Under the pieces are notes generated by a model. The model saw nothing but the letters and a program-made list of their open reading frames with translations, made no database searches and was not told the origin of the DNA. Shown one piece after another: positions 23,698-36,898 of a DNA stretch of 64,000 nt; position 1 is the stretch's first letter; every line of letters begins with the position of its first letter. The DNA is from Morchella semilibera. Taxonomy: Eukaryota > Ascomycota > Pezizomycetes > Pezizales > Morchellaceae. The stretch spans positions 930,001 through 994,000 of the forward strand of contig CM018604.1 of NCBI GenBank assembly GCA_009192285.1, read 5' to 3'. The position numbers and the translations under genes are program-made.

Positions 23698-24073
23698 CCA
23701 TCATAGGGCCTTCCGAATCCTAACATCTCCGATCGATCCAGCTTTGCATTGTTTTCTCATGTTCCCCTTCTTATAAGCTTTCTTACTTGCAACGCCCATT
23801 ATATGCACTGTTCAACGCATGGCATCATCTTTCAAAAATTACCGACCCCTCCTCCCCCCTTTAGTTTTTTCTTCACTTTGATATCTGGTCTCGTTTTAAG
23901 ACCTGAATAGCTAGCTAGAAAGCGAGATATCATTCATAGTTGGTATTAGTATAATCACATGTAGTATTTGGTACAGGGCCTGAAAGACGATGTTTATAGA
24001 GAGGTGGTTGTAATGACATTCTCGGTATCTTGTACCGCAGTAAAAAAAAAAAAAAATCTTCCTCCTTTATGAC

Positions 24074-24101
24074 GGCTGGGCTGGGCTGGGCTGGGCTGGG
24101 G
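24074..24101. repeat. (GGGCT)n repeat, about 5 copies
   Basis: Pentanucleotide GGGCT/GGCTG array, directly visible. Confidence 0.95.
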
Positions 24102-25201
24102 CGGTTGGGTTAGGATCTCTGAGCTATTGTATATTAGGTACATGTACATATGTAGCTGTAATTGCAGGCAGAGTAGGTAGGCGGGGGGAGGTTAATAATC
24201 ATGATGAAGCATTAGATACATGTATGTAGATGTGTCAGTGCTTCCTTTACGTGTACATATGTACATACAATAATAAATATCTACTTTAAACAATTTCGAT
24301 CCTCGGACCCTGATCTTCCGACATGTCGTGCCCATGCACGACTACATGTATTTGAAGCCGCGGTAGGTGCGCAAACCGCGAGTAAGATATCCGAACATGG
24401 ATCCAGTCAGATCTGGTCTCACTTTGTGGTTTTATGGTAAAGATCTTTGCTGGCACGAGCTGGGTTCGGTCCTAACAATTTCTTCGGGGGTTTAATTTGA
24501 CATCCAGTGCACCGAAAGAACTGTATAGTTTTATACTAAACAAGTTTGATTTTAAAGTTCGTCATGGTGGTAAAAAGAGCAGCTTTTCTACTCAATCTCT
24601 CAGTCCCCTCTCACCTCAGGATAGGCTCTTAGAGGTCTCGGAGCCCGCACGGCCTCTGGAAGATTTTGGGGTCTTATCCTGTGAATGCGGCCGGCCCTTC
24701 GGTCATCTGAGCCTCAAGGCAAAAATCTCGGTGACACCTTTCGCCCTGTCGCCCAATATTACAATTCCCCCAATTTCACAAAATTTGAAAAGGCTCTTAG
24801 TGAAGTGCCAATCCCGCCGTTTGTCCCCCCCCCGCTTTGTCCGTAGCGTCGGAGCACCTCCCCCTCATTCCCAAGGGTTCCGCCTCTGGCAAATTCCCCG
24901 CGGCGATCCCGTTGTGAGGTGTTAAAAACTGAGCTGTCACTAACACCCGAATACCTAGATATATCATAACAGTATTATCATGATATGGATCAGGTATATA
25001 GCCACCCACCATCGTTGCGGGCGGGCGGGCTCTGTGTGTGGTTATGGCAGCTCAGCTGTATGTATAGTCTACCTATCAGCTTGTAAAGTCTCGCCACCTA
25101 AAAGGTGCAGCGATTGACTCGAAGTACAATGGGGGCCGACGTTATCCATGCCCTAATCTGACCCATGAAACGGACCCTCGGTAACAGCCCAGTAATCTGT
25201 C

Positions 25202-25218
25202 CGAGTGATGTTCCATGT
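25202..25218 (-). promoter_or_regulatory. 17-bp motif copy 8 (variant, minus)
   Basis: The minus strand reads ACATGGAACATCACTCG. The first base is A instead of T; the right half is exact. Confidence 0.5.
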
Positions 25219-25518
25219 CTATAAATACCAGTGATCAGCGGCTTTCCCATAGAATATTGTTCCAGTCGAGATAAGGGTACGCTGTAAGGCTTTCCACGTG
25301 CTCTTTCTTGCCTGACAGTTTTTTTTCCCTTACATGCTGTACAATAGGAATGTTACCCAAAGCACGTCTTGTGGACCGTACCACACACCACTAGAGGTGC
25401 CACAGTAAGTATATGTAAGATGTGGTCCAGAGATCATCGGGTCCAAAATCTCACTTATTGTGTAACTATAAACTTCGAAATATCTACATGTAGCTAGGGT
25501 GATGTATATAATACCATG

Positions 25519-25647
25519 TACTCGCTATCCACCATAAGAACCTGAAAATGCAGGTGCCAATATTTGTATGGCCAAGACGAATCTCCGTACAAACCATCCC
25601 TGTCTTTGTCACTTGCATTTTCAGGTTCTCATGGTGGATAGCGAGTA
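25519..25647. mobile_element. 129-bp foldback TIR element (MITE-like)
   Basis: Left arm 25519-25555 and right arm 25611-25647 are reverse complements over 37 bp with two mismatches (TACTCGCTATCCACCAT... at the left end). Only 55 bp separates the arms, so it could form a long hairpin. Both ends are TA, so TA may be the target duplication of a Tc1/mariner-type insertion. No coding capacity. Confidence 0.75.
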
Positions 25648-26087
25648 TAATGGTCGCCCCAGCTGGTCCGAATGATGATGGGGTTGTTGGTCGTTGAAAG
25701 AAGAAATATACTCAGCCCCATTTCCTAGCCGCACATTCAACAAGAGCCAGGCAGCAGCGCCCTGTCGGCTGCATCTCGATTAAATGGGGCCTGTAAGTGC
25801 AAGTTCGAGCGTCATCGATATGAAACTACATGTAGGTCCTGCTGCAGTGATATATGTATGCGGCTCAAGTCGCTTGCTTGCGCTGTTCTGGAATCGCAGT
25901 ACGCCAAACTTAGGGGGGGGGTGTCGATGCCTAGTATGTACCTAGATGCCCTGCCCGAAACTCGGGCTGATGGTATCGGCGTTTTGACTATAGGTAGGGC
26001 TGTGGAAGCCTTATGATATTCACCGCACTCATGTTAAGGGTTTCAGGCGTATCTGGTTCTTGGGAGCGCGCAATATGCAGCGGTTGA

Positions 26088-26104
26088 TCATAGGATATCA
26101 CTCG
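26088..26104 (+). promoter_or_regulatory. 17-bp motif copy 9 (exact)
   Basis: TCATAGGATATCACTCG, deep in the gene-free region, more than 3 kb from any gene. Confidence 0.6.
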
Positions 26105-29100
26105 ACTCGGTGCACTCGGGGTTGTTTTTTGTTTTTTTGTTTAATTCATTAGCTCGGAGCTGATTGTGTTTTATTGATTGGTTCATTAAACAAATGTATT
26201 GATACTGGAGTATTTCCATGGCCGTATTACTTGTTTAGTCTCTAGAGCTTAACTGTGGCCTATAAGTAATACATATAGCTTACACATTGGAATTAGAATA
26301 GAGTCTCCCAGCCTAGGGGTTGACTGCTTTCCCAACGTTAAGTGCTTGATAGTTCTAGGACCCTGTAGGGGACTCGCATAGTAAATAAAAATCTAGTATA
26401 TATATGACGTAAGAGACCTACATTGAGCGCAGATAGCCTCCAGTTCCCGATGGGGACAAAACACGAACCACAGTGGCCAGTATCATTCAGTCTAGTTTCG
26501 TTTAGTCTTACAGCTAACTTTGACAACCATAACCAGGCGGTGCGCTGCTAGGTATGGGTTCGCACTACGATAATGTCGGGTGGGTGAGGGCTGGACTGAG
26601 TCGTTGTTAGCTCTTGTTAGTGTTTAGAACAGACCTAGGCCTAGGGAGAAGTATTAAAGAGTGGGTGGAAGACGTAGACTGTAGTGCTATTAAGGAAGTT
26701 GGTGACGAGGGATGATATTCCTATACAGCCCTTTACAGTGCGTAGAGAGACTAGACACGTAGATATCATTATTACCTACTTGCGGGTTTGAACGCCGACC
26801 TTAGAAACGGAGATTTGCAATATCGATTCCTAATTGATATCTGTATTTTTCTTAACGGCCAATAACACCTATGTGAGATTTATCAGGGTTCACTGTAATC
26901 AAATTAACACTAATTTAAATCCAAAACTTTCACCTAGAGTGCGTACAGACAATTCTGTCATGCCTGTACGTATCGTGTCATGAGACCCCGAGAGACTACT
27001 AGGTGATGTTGGCTAGCTCTCGGGAGACATCAAAAAACAACCTGAAGCCAAGAGAGCTTCCAAACTGAGATATCTGGTGGCTCTTGCCTTGTTGCATCGG
27101 GCAATGTTTTTAATGCGCGTTTTGCCTAAGCATGAAACTAGTGATTTTGAGGGTAGCCTCCGTTGCTTAAGTTTAGAATCATGTTCCAGCCATATCTTCA
27201 AACGTTCATAACATAAAATCGTAGGATAGGAAGGTGATGATATCCTAACTTAGCTTAATGGGGTAAATCTTCCTTGCTCCGATAAGAGTTTGGTCCTACT
27301 TCATTCGTGAAGGCTGTTTGTGCATACTATTAAGTATCTCAATTTCCGAGTCAAATTAATGCTAAAGTATGATAAACCTTAAGTGACCATGCGCAGGGAA
27401 TGCGATGGTAACATTGGTCCATCTAAAATATAATCCATAATCCATGTGGCATTTGATTGGTACACGCTCCTTAACATAAGGTCCAGAGGATGGTGCGAGT
27501 TTCCGCGTAGGCGTCATCCCGAGTAAATATCGAAAAGCATAGTTTCCAATAAGTGGGCAATTGAAAGGCTAGAGATGCTATCAGCTTCTGCAGTGGACCT
27601 CGAAAACGGAGAAGTTTCCATCCAGAGATGTGAAACATTTCGCACATGTTCGAGAGAGTAGAGGTAGAGTTTACCTAGGGGTGAAATTCAAATCTCGTAT
27701 CAGGGCACGCATGGCGTAGAGTATGCTTCCCCGCGATACTTGAGGGATGTGTTAACTGCGCATGGACGCAGGGCATTGTCGCCTTCACTGCGGTAAGACT
27801 CGCTTGGAAATCGAATCGCTTGCCTCACCGCTTGTGCTTCAAATCTCAGATTGACTCAGTCACGATTTTGATAGCCTTGAAACGAGGTTGGTATATCTTA
27901 GGAAGCACAGCCTCAGGTCCGCTATTATTAGCGCATTGTGATTATATAAGCAATTAATTATTCACAGCTAGCTGAGCGGAAAACAAAGTGGCAAAAACCG
28001 ACCCGGCCAGACTGGATGGCAAACAAATCCGTTAGGTAAGATCTGCTACGGAGTTTTGCTATCCTTAGACGCGAGTACGGTACTGTAGTAATTTGTCGGA
28101 AAAGTAGAGAGGGTCCATATAGGTATATACGGCCTCTAGGATGATACATACATGCTAGAAAGTATAGGGTACTCTAGACACGTTTCTGGAACTGCCGTTC
28201 TGCGACTGGTTCGGTCCTCTCATCCCCCCAATTTTACCCTTGCTGTTAATGTTGACATGCATCAAGTAGGTACTTGACATAGGTAACTCGGTAGAATTGT
28301 ACTCCAAGTACCCTGGAGTAATTGATCGCGCGCATCCGTGCATGCAGCTGGCTAGGAAACAGCACCTCGAACCTGCAGAAAAAGCGGTGTGTCCTGGTCC
28401 GTTTAATGGAGGCTGACATGTGTTATGCATCGATAGGGGAACAAATCAAACCGTAACCCGACCGGGAGAGATGTACTAAAATCTAGCTCATCAAAGTGTA
28501 CTCGTTCCGAAGAGGCTCTGTAGTTCCAGCCCCCGGATTCGATTTTGCTCCAGGACCGTGACCTAGGTCCATTTGCCGTTGTAGCTTCACCAGGTAGCTG
28601 CTAGCTTCAGAACCATGGCCAATTTTTGGAACAGAGAATAATTCCGGGCTTCCCCGCACTGGAGATCATGTGGGAGATAGTTTGTGATATCTAAATGGAA
28701 AGATAGTAAGAAACAATCTCTCTAAAGTAAGGATTGGCTAGAGCTGTTGAGGGGTCGCGGTATGTATGATAAGATACTGCAGATATGGCTTGCGAATTTG
28801 AATATCGTTTCTCAATTGATCTCTCTCAACCCCGCCTTTCACTAAGGATAGGATATCATAGGGACCACCAGCAGATATTCAGGAGGCGAGGTTTCGCGAA
28901 AGGAGAAAAAAAAAAAAAAAGAAAAAAAAAAAAAAAAAAACGAGCACACCACCAGATAGAGCTAAGATGATCTAGAAGGCGTGGAAGGAACAAGGGACTC
29001 AGTTTGGTAACGATCTTCGGGTCCCTGCATTTAGCTTATCGTGTTGGTCAGGTTCCCTCGACGGGAAGCGGAAGGTTGGTATGTAGTCTGTCTATTGTAT

Positions 29101-29686
29101 TAGCACGAGTGAGGTGTCTCCGGGGGGTAAAAGAGGAGAATAGGAACAAAGGGATTGGAGGATAAGAGGATAGAAAAGAAGAAAACGTTTCAAATTTCGA
29201 GATGATGGGAATAAGTCTCACTGGCTTATCCATCATGCGCAATATATTTGGCTTACAAGGACTTGATCAGCCAGCTGACAGACAGCTGTGGCATAGCGAA
29301 TTTTCTAATATCATGTCTTCTGAAGATCTTACAAAAGAGACCCACCCCCCCCCAAAAAAAAAAAAAAAAAAAAAAATCGGTGGGTCCAGCTCTGAGATAC
29401 TGGCCTTCCCCGGACCAAGACACGCGCCATGTACAGCCGTAGTACTCTAGCTAAGGCTCCCCCCTAGAATTTCATACTGGGTCTTGGCTGGTATTGGAGC
29501 CCGTACCTGAGTCACTACTGACCACTGCATGTAGTCCTGTGGGTCGCTCCCCCTAATAAGTATCAATCGTGCCTACTACTACTAAAGTACACATATACCT
29601 ATGTGACAATAAATAGAGAGCGACTTCCCTCCCCCTCCCAATCCAAAAGCTCTCTCTCTTATCTTCTTTACGTCCAGTCTAAAAGC

Positions 29687-29704
29687 CCCCCCCCCCCCCC
29701 CCCG
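29687..29704. repeat. C homopolymer in the NMA111 5' leader
   Basis: An uninterrupted run of about 18 C, about 170 bp before the start codon. Confidence 0.95.
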
Positions 29705-29872
29705 TCACCATCTATCTCCCCTATCTGGCCTTCACTTTCTTTCATACTATCATCCATCACCATAGCCCACCGGTGCTTCCTTCATTCGCTTTTGAGGCCC
29801 CGAGCTTCATTCTCTAAGCGTTATCATCTCCATCGTTTTCATAACATTCACATCAAATCTATACTGGCGAAT

Positions 29873-32800
29873 ATGGAAGACTCAAATACAGCCAATGTTC
29901 GGTCCTCACATCTCCAGGTAGCCCCAGCTGAGAATATTGTCAAAACTCCCCAAGTCCCCATCCCCGACTCAGCTCTACGACACCACCAATCCCGCGATGA
30001 CGGTTCTTATTTTCCTCTACAGGCCGGCAGCGAGTTGGCAATCTCAACATCCCCCACTCACCCCAATAGTCTTGGTGTACCCAGAGTCGATCTCAAGCAG
30101 GTCTTGAAAAAAGAACAGAGAAAGAGAGTCTCATTATCCGCGCAGAAGGACGAATCAGAAACTGAGAAAGAGTCGCCAATCGAGGAGGAAAATTCGGCCC
30201 CCGAGATTCAGACGCCAAAAATCGAGCAACCAATTCCAGAAGTTAAGAAGATGCCTGTCCACGCGATGCCTACGCCACCTTTATCGAGGAGCTTGTCGGC
30301 ATTGAGCTTTACATCCAATCATAGTGCGATGTCAACAACATCCCAATCTGATAAGGAGACTTGGGATAGGACAATCGCTCGCGTGATCAACGGTATTGTT
30401 TCAATCAAGGCGACAACCACCAGACCCTTTGATACAGAATCTGCAGGGGACTACACAGCGACCGGGTTCGTTATCTCAAAAGAACACGGGTTGATCCTTT
30501 CGAACAGACATGTTGTTTCACCCGCACCCATCACTTCTGTTGCGGTCTTTGTGAATTACGAAGAGATTCCATGCTATCCTGTTTATCGCGACCCAATCCA
30601 TGACTTCGGGGTATTTCGGTACGACCCAGCTAAGCTGAAGCATATTAACGTTGAGGAAATCGAGCTCCGCCCAGATTTGGCAAGGGTCGGCGAGGATATC
30701 AAGGTTGTTGGTAACGACGCAGGCGAGAAGCTCTCGATCCTGGGCTCCACCCTCGCTAGACTAGATAGGCACGCCCCTAGCTATGGTGTAGATTCCTACA
30801 ACGATTTCAATACGTTTTACATGCAAGCTGCCTCCGGAACTTCAGGCGGATCGTCTGGCTCACCGGTTTTGAACATCCATGGTCAGGCAATAGCTTTAAA
30901 CGCCGGTGGAAGTAACTCCTCACAGAGTTCCTTCTATCTACCATTGGATCGTGTCGTTCGCGCAGTCGAAAAGATTAAGAAAGGTGAGCCAGTGAGCCGC
31001 GGTACGCTTCAGACTGAGTTTCTTCATCACAGCTACGATGAATTGCGAAGGCTCGGGTTGAAGGAGGAGGTTGAGGAGGAGTGCAGGGCCAGAGATACCA
31101 GCGCCACTGGACTCCTCAGCGTGGTCCGGGTGCTCAAGGGCGGGCCTGCAAGCTCAGAAAGGAAACGCACCGAATCAAAAGAGGAAGTTATTCCGGAGGG
31201 TGTTACCAGGGTCTCCGGACTGGAGCCTGGTGATATTCTTTTCACATGCAATGGCCAATACATTACAAACTTTATTGCCTTGTGGAGCATTATTGATGAC
31301 AGTGTTGGTCAAGATATTGTGCTTGATATCTTCAGATCTGGAAAGGAAGGTAAGGAAGGCCCTCGGGGTAAATTGCAGGTCGTTTGCACTGTCCAGGACC
31401 TTCACGCAATCACCCCCAATAGATTTCTGGAGATTGGAGGTGCTGTGATTCATGACTTGAGTTATCAGGTCGGAAGAAGCCACAATGTGGAGTTGGGAAC
31501 TGGTGTCTTCTGTGCAGGTTTGTATTTCACTCCCGCTTTATTATACAAAGTAACTAACATTTCGAGCAGCTTCTGGATTCCTTTTATGGTCATCGTGGAG
31601 TCGCGATTTCCTTATCACACACGTTGCCGGAAAGCCAACAAAGAATCTTGATCAATTTATCGAGGTGTTCAAGACCCTTCCTGATTACGAGCGTGTTCCG
31701 TTCATGACACGATCTATGGGAAGGAATGAGGACCAGATGCTCATGGTTGATATTGACCGGCACTTCTTCCTTGGTGCTCTGTTTGAAAGGAACGATACCG
31801 CAGGGACCTGGATCAGACGTGAATTGGAACCAGCGCCGCCTAAGCAGATCGAGGCTGTGAAAGAGGAGGAGGAAGAAGGAGCAGCTATTGAAGAGGATGA
31901 AGAGGAGGATGCTGAGGATGTTGGCTTGGACAGGATCAAATCCTCTCTCGTCAATGTCGTCTGTCGCCTTCCTTACTCAATTTATGGTCACACTTCTGCT
32001 TCAAATTATTCTGGCGTTGGAATGATCGTATCACTTTCTCCTATTCCCCTCGTACTCTTCGATCGATCATCAGTTCCGACTGAGATGCTTGATATCCGTC
32101 TAACTATTTCCAACAAGAACATCCCAGGCCGTGTTATCTACATGGGCCAATTTGCACTTGTTACCTTCGACAGCAACCTTTTGCCCAAGAATGTCACTGT
32201 ACCAGAGTGGGATGAAAGGCCACTTAAAGTACGTGATGAGGTTTAAAGTTGTCGGGCTGACCAGCGATCAACTTCTTGTCCAGAAGGAGACCTCAATTGC
32301 CTCGATCGGCGTTAATTTTAACACTTGGCAATGCAACCCACCACGTCATAGGCTGATCAATATTGAGAATATCAATGTTGCCGAGTCCTCTGGTTGTTGG
32401 GGCGGTGTCATTGTGCGTAAGCCTTCAAAGGATGCCTCGGACAATGAGAAAAAGAGTTTAAAAGTAGCTGCATACTACATGGCGGTTTCTTCACAGAATA
32501 AAACCGGAGACGATTCATACTGGACCCAAGGCCTCGACATCAGACGCTATGTCCTTCCGGTGGTCGCTCGCATCAACGCCGAAAATGGCCAAGGCTTAAT
32601 TGAACCCCCTCGCCGCGATCTTGGAATTGAGTTTTCCCGATTTGCCCCTTGCAACCGTTTCCACCATGGGCTTGTCTCAAAAGCGTTTCGATGCATATGT
32701 CAAGGCTGCAAAGAAGATTCGTGGTGTACCCAGACCCTTGATCGTCGAATCACGACTCCGACCAGCCCCAGCCGGGGATGAGGAGAAGGCACTCAAAATC

Positions 32801-33388
32801 GCCGATATTGTTCTAGAGATTGACGGGAAGCCCATTCATCGTGTATCACAACTCACGGAGCTTGACCTCGATACAAAGGAATCTGTCGAGATGGTTGTCC
32901 TTAGAGGAAGATCCGAAATCACGTTAACAGTACCCACAACTCCTGCATACCCAACCACTGGAACCAACGTGGCCCAGTTCTTTGGTGCGATCGTCCATGC
33001 TACCCACGCGGCTGTATTAGAGCAGGTTGATACCAAAAATCCATCACCTCTGATTCCTTTATCAACTCCTGGTGTCTATGTTGGTGGTGTTTCATACGGG
33101 TCACCAGCTTTGGACAACATCAGGCCAACACATTGGATCCTCGAGGTTGACGGCGTTATAGTTGGTAGCATCGAAGATCTCATCAATGTCGTTAGGACTA
33201 AGAAGTGGAAAACGGGTGAATACATTCGCATCAAGCAGGTCAACCGCAAGGGTATTACCAGCGTCGTGAGTGTTAAAGTTGACGAGAGATTCTGGCCTGT
33301 TCTATCATGGAAGCGCGAAGAGGATGGTGCGAGAAAGTGGGCGCAGGAGAGGATTAGTGGGATGGAATTTGTAGAAGGAAGCATCTAA
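29873..33388 (+). CDS. NMA111: Nma111/HtrA-like pro-apoptotic serine protease (frame broken twice)
   Basis: Exons 29873-31517 and 31570-33388, with a 52-nt intron (GTTTGT ... GAGCAG). The start is the first in-frame ATG; a GTG at 29603 lies in the leader. After a long acidic N-terminus the trypsin-like domain carries the triad: His in SNRHVV (about 213), Asp in HDFGVF (about 244) and Ser in GGSSGSPV (about 328). PDZ-like segments ([13 protein letters not shown]) follow, then the second degenerate protease-PDZ half typical of Nma111, ending [11 protein letters not shown]. Exon 2 does not stay in one frame: an extra T in TTT at 32242-32244 and another at 32641-32643 shift it. Removing one base at each place gives a continuous frame of 1154 codons ending at the stop. 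The family is nuclear in yeast and usually about 1000 aa. Either two sequence errors or a damaged gene. Confidence 0.88.
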
Positions 33389-35801
33389 ATGTTTTTTGCT
33401 CATGTTTTATTCATGCTTGGGTTGGGTTGGTACTTGGTTGGGGTATATACTTGTTATCATTTAGGCTATGGTTTGGGGAGCACGGTTCTAACAGTTTTAA
33501 TTTGGGTTCTCTCTTTTTCAATAATTGATTTCATGTTGTTACGTTAGATGTTCTTTCTACTTGAATTGCTTTTATGTTTTTCTCTTTTTTGATTTACGGT
33601 TTGGTAAACGGATATCAGGTTCAAGATCTAAATTATTCTTATATATTTAGTTAGATCTGCTTATACATTCACTTATAGATGAGTTGAACAATAAAGAATT
33701 GTCTACTATTTCAAGTCTAAGGGCCCCTCTGATGCGTTATTCCCCCAGGTCCACCCACAGATGCAGCGATTCTCAAGTCCAGCCCATGTATAAATGTGTA
33801 AACTATAGTAAACAAATCACAGTCCGAAGTCATGAGCCAGGCCCTCGAACTAGTTGCCCTAGGCATCTAAGAAGTCAGGCGGGGTCCATGGTCAAGCAGT
33901 TTAATTTTGTGTAAGATACAGCCTTGCCATCGGGTACTACCAAATTAAACCCTAGATGTCTTTCGAACTCCATGTCTAGCTTCTGTCCGTGTATGGAGCT
34001 ATAATTGTGCTTATAGCCATGTCCCAAGGTGAGGTTCCCTATCATTTAATTTACGGCCCACGTTTACCTCGAATATTTCTTGATATATTTAAACCAGAGT
34101 CAGCGGCCTTGTAAACGCACTACGGTACTACCGGTCTACGTACAGAAGTGGGGTAGATGTGTCAGTTGGGGCATAACTACATGTATATGTACATGTAGTC
34201 TTATATTGTTCGTAAGCTATATTATAAGGCGTTTGCATAGAGGCTTGCTCTATATGAGGCTCTGCGGCTATGACTACATATGCTGGGACCGGGCCACTTA
34301 GTGATCCGATGCTTTCGACGTTTAGTGGGAATATACATACGTAAATCCCATGCACCCAACATATAGATGATATGTCAATATGACTCTTTCTCATCATCAT
34401 CCACTCCCAAACCTATCTACAGTAAGTCAGCCCGTGATCAACCACTATCGAGAGTAATATGTGCGCATCTAACAAAGCTTGTAACACTGTTTCTACAGGC
34501 CTACAGTTTTTTTAAAACAATCCCTCGTTGCGTCACCGGCCATCACTCTACTTCATTGGACCACAGTGTCTGAGACAACTGAGAGAGGCGGTTCCATATT
34601 TTTTTTTTCTTCCTCCTTCTTGGTACAACATTTGTTCCGGCAACGGTTTTTATTGCCCGGGTTTCAAATTGTTTCAAGCAATAAGATATGGCTATCCCTG
34701 CAAGGCAAAAGGTCCTACTGTCATACAGCTCCGTGATTATGGTTATATTTATCAGGTGGTGGTGGTGGTTACGTGTACGTATGTATGTATGTACTTGCTT
34801 AGTAGTACATGGCTCAGACTCTAACTATATTATAGATACGTGTTCTAAGACCCAAGCCTTTCTAACGAAGCTAAACTTCTGCCTCGTTTTATTCCTGAGT
34901 CTAGTCAGTTCGTCGATCCATCTATCAGCTGTCTATCAATGTCATGAGAGCAGCTCGCAGCGCAGCATATTTGAGAATCCGGCAATCCGCAGATATCGTT
35001 AATTTCAGCCACCGATAATATCGGTGCTGGGACATGGGGAATTGTGACCTGGTTGGTTTTATGGTCACAGCAGTGGTCTTATCAGGATTCTAGGGTCTTG
35101 AGCGCAAAAGTATAAGTTACTCTGGACCTGGTCCTAGACAAGCAGTTGAATAGACCAGTCGGGTCTCCCATCCATTACCTGCTGAAGTAATCTTTTTGCT
35201 CTTATTATTTCTCAGATAACAAAGGCATAGCTAACGATTGGGTCACTCTCTCTTTGTACTGAACAGATAGACACATGCTAGACATAAATTCTTTCGATCA
35301 CCGCAAATCAAACAAAGCAGCGCAAATATTTATTTTACGAATTAGGAATCATCACTTCAGCCTGTATGTTTTCCAATCGGCCTAGTCCCGTTTCGTACCC
35401 CACAAATATTATATATTTCCTAGGTGGGCTTACGCCAATAACTGTTTGCTTGGCAGGCACTACATGCAATGCATATGCGCATCATAAGCTGTTTTTCAGA
35501 AAAGCTGATTTTTCGAATTTCGGTAACGAGATCTGGGAATGAGATATATTCTCGGATAGATGCTGGGAAGCGCTTGTGCTGCAAGAATTAGGGACAGTCT
35601 CATTTCCAATCGATAAGTAACATTCCAATGAGGCATTTTCCGCGTGGGGGAGAGTCGCCGAAGTCGCCAAAGTCACATCAGACGAAACCAACCCCCGCTT
35701 TTCGGGTCACCTGCACGTACAGATTATTAGTAGGGGTGATTTTTTGCTTTCTCTTTTGTTTCTCTCCTCCACCATTGTGCACGTTTATTCATTCACGGAA
35801 T
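33389..35801. other. 2.4-kb spacer
   Basis: 3' region of the protease gene (T-rich), then mixed sequence with a GTAT repeat near 34777-34792, overlapping TACATGTA palindromes at 34178-34198 and one motif copy. No gene recognised. Confidence 0.55.
34533..34549 (+). promoter_or_regulatory. 17-bp motif copy 10 (variant)
   Basis: TCACCGGCCATCACTCT, with the last base T instead of G. Confidence 0.5.
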
Positions 35802-36898
35802 ATGATGATTACCTCTGTCCTACCACTCGTCCTCTTAGCTGCTGCTTCAGCTTCACGGGCTGCTGCATTCCCCAATGATAACAGCGCGCGCCAGTTAGGA
35901 AACCAAACAAGCACGGGAGTTTCGAGCAGCACTACTGAGGCACCAACACCCTGGGTCAGTATCTATCCCGATGGTAGCGCCTCAACCTTTACCGAGCACG
36001 TAATTACAAGCAGTGGGCATCGCACGACGGTGGATGTACAGCCCACAGGCTCTTCCGTTCCCGACAGCTCTCATTCCCATGATGTCTTCGCGCAGTGCGA
36101 TAGTGACCACTACGAGCTCACATCAAAGGGAAACATCCAACCGTGGATCCCGTTCTGTGCTCCCCACAATGGCACACAATGGTGGCATACAGGAAAGTAT
36201 TATGTGACGTGGAATCCGAACTTTTGGGGAGAGAATTCGACGGTCACAATCATGCTGCATTACCTCAATTATGGAGGTGCCGGGGAGCTTGCCGATTCTG
36301 TATGTTTTTGCGTGTCCTCAGCTAGTTAAATGACTATGAGAATCTGCTAACGCGAAACTGCCAATCTCAGTGGCAAGTTCCAAATTACCTTGGTTTCCAC
36401 CCCATCTCCCCGTCTAAAGATTGGCTCCAGAACCAGACCGCCCTCGACGAGGGTGAAAAAAGGGACGTGACAGAACAGCCCATGGCATTCTCCATGGTGG
36501 GCTCCGACCACTCCTCAGGAAACGGTGTTCAGGAAGGTCCCACCGTGATAATTACGTCAGACCCTAAAGCCAAGCCTGTATCCCCAACCAAGCGACCGCC
36601 GGTTAGCACTCTCGGTCTGGCGGTCGGATTGCCCACTGTTATTGTATTTATAGTCGGGACCGTATGCTGCCTACACTTCTGCATGAGCCATAAGCGCAAG
36701 GTTGGCCCAGTGTCGATTGGCGGCGGCCGAAGACACTTTGTGGGGCGCGGTTACACTGGACGTACGGAAAGGAGGAGAAAGACGGCGGCCGCGGGGATAG
36801 GAGGGCAGGCGGCGTATCGGGACGATGTGACCGATGTTGGCCCCGGCGATAATGGAGGCAATGCATGGGAGCTGGCGGGTATGAAGGGGGGAAAGTAA
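35802..36898 (+). CDS. Psg1-like (DUF4448-type) secretory-pathway membrane protein
   Basis: Two exons, 35802-36299 and 36371-36898, with a 71-nt intron (GTATGT...CTCAG), give 341 aa. The ATG pair at 35802/35805 begins a signal peptide (ITSVLPLVLLAAASASRAAA). The luminal domain has the sequence I associate with the Psg1/DUF4448 family: QPWIPFCAPHNGTQWW, then YYVTWNPNFWGENSTVTI and NYLGFHPISPSKDWL. The transmembrane helix is at about 247-270 (LGLAVGLPTVIVFIVGTVCC), followed by a basic Gly/Arg-rich cytosolic tail. Yeast Psg1 stabilises the plasma-membrane ATPase Pma1 in the Golgi; that role here is by family only. Several NxS/T sites are present (NQT, NGT, NST). The frame upstream of 35802 lacks a good ATG. 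Confidence 0.85.

Larger units (their letters stand above)
22683..29872. other. 7.2-kb gene-free spacer
   Basis: T-rich 3' region to about 23.9 kb (including a run of about 27 T around 23669-23695), a GGGCT array, one 129-bp foldback element, two motif copies and several TACATGTA palindromes. From 24.5 to 29.6 kb I see no frame with protein character on either strand. Two poly-A tracts (28906-28940 and 29350-29376) and a C run (29687-29704) lie near the right end. Confidence 0.5.

Noticed and set aside
24497-24925. 142-codon open frame (+)
   Set aside because: It begins with TTG, not ATG; composition is random, and no domain, signal or splice partner is visible.
32237-32256. Tiny intron (GTACGT...AAAG) as explanation of the first NMA111 frameshift
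   Set aside because: 20 nt is too short, it would delete conserved DEV residues and it shifts to the wrong frame.
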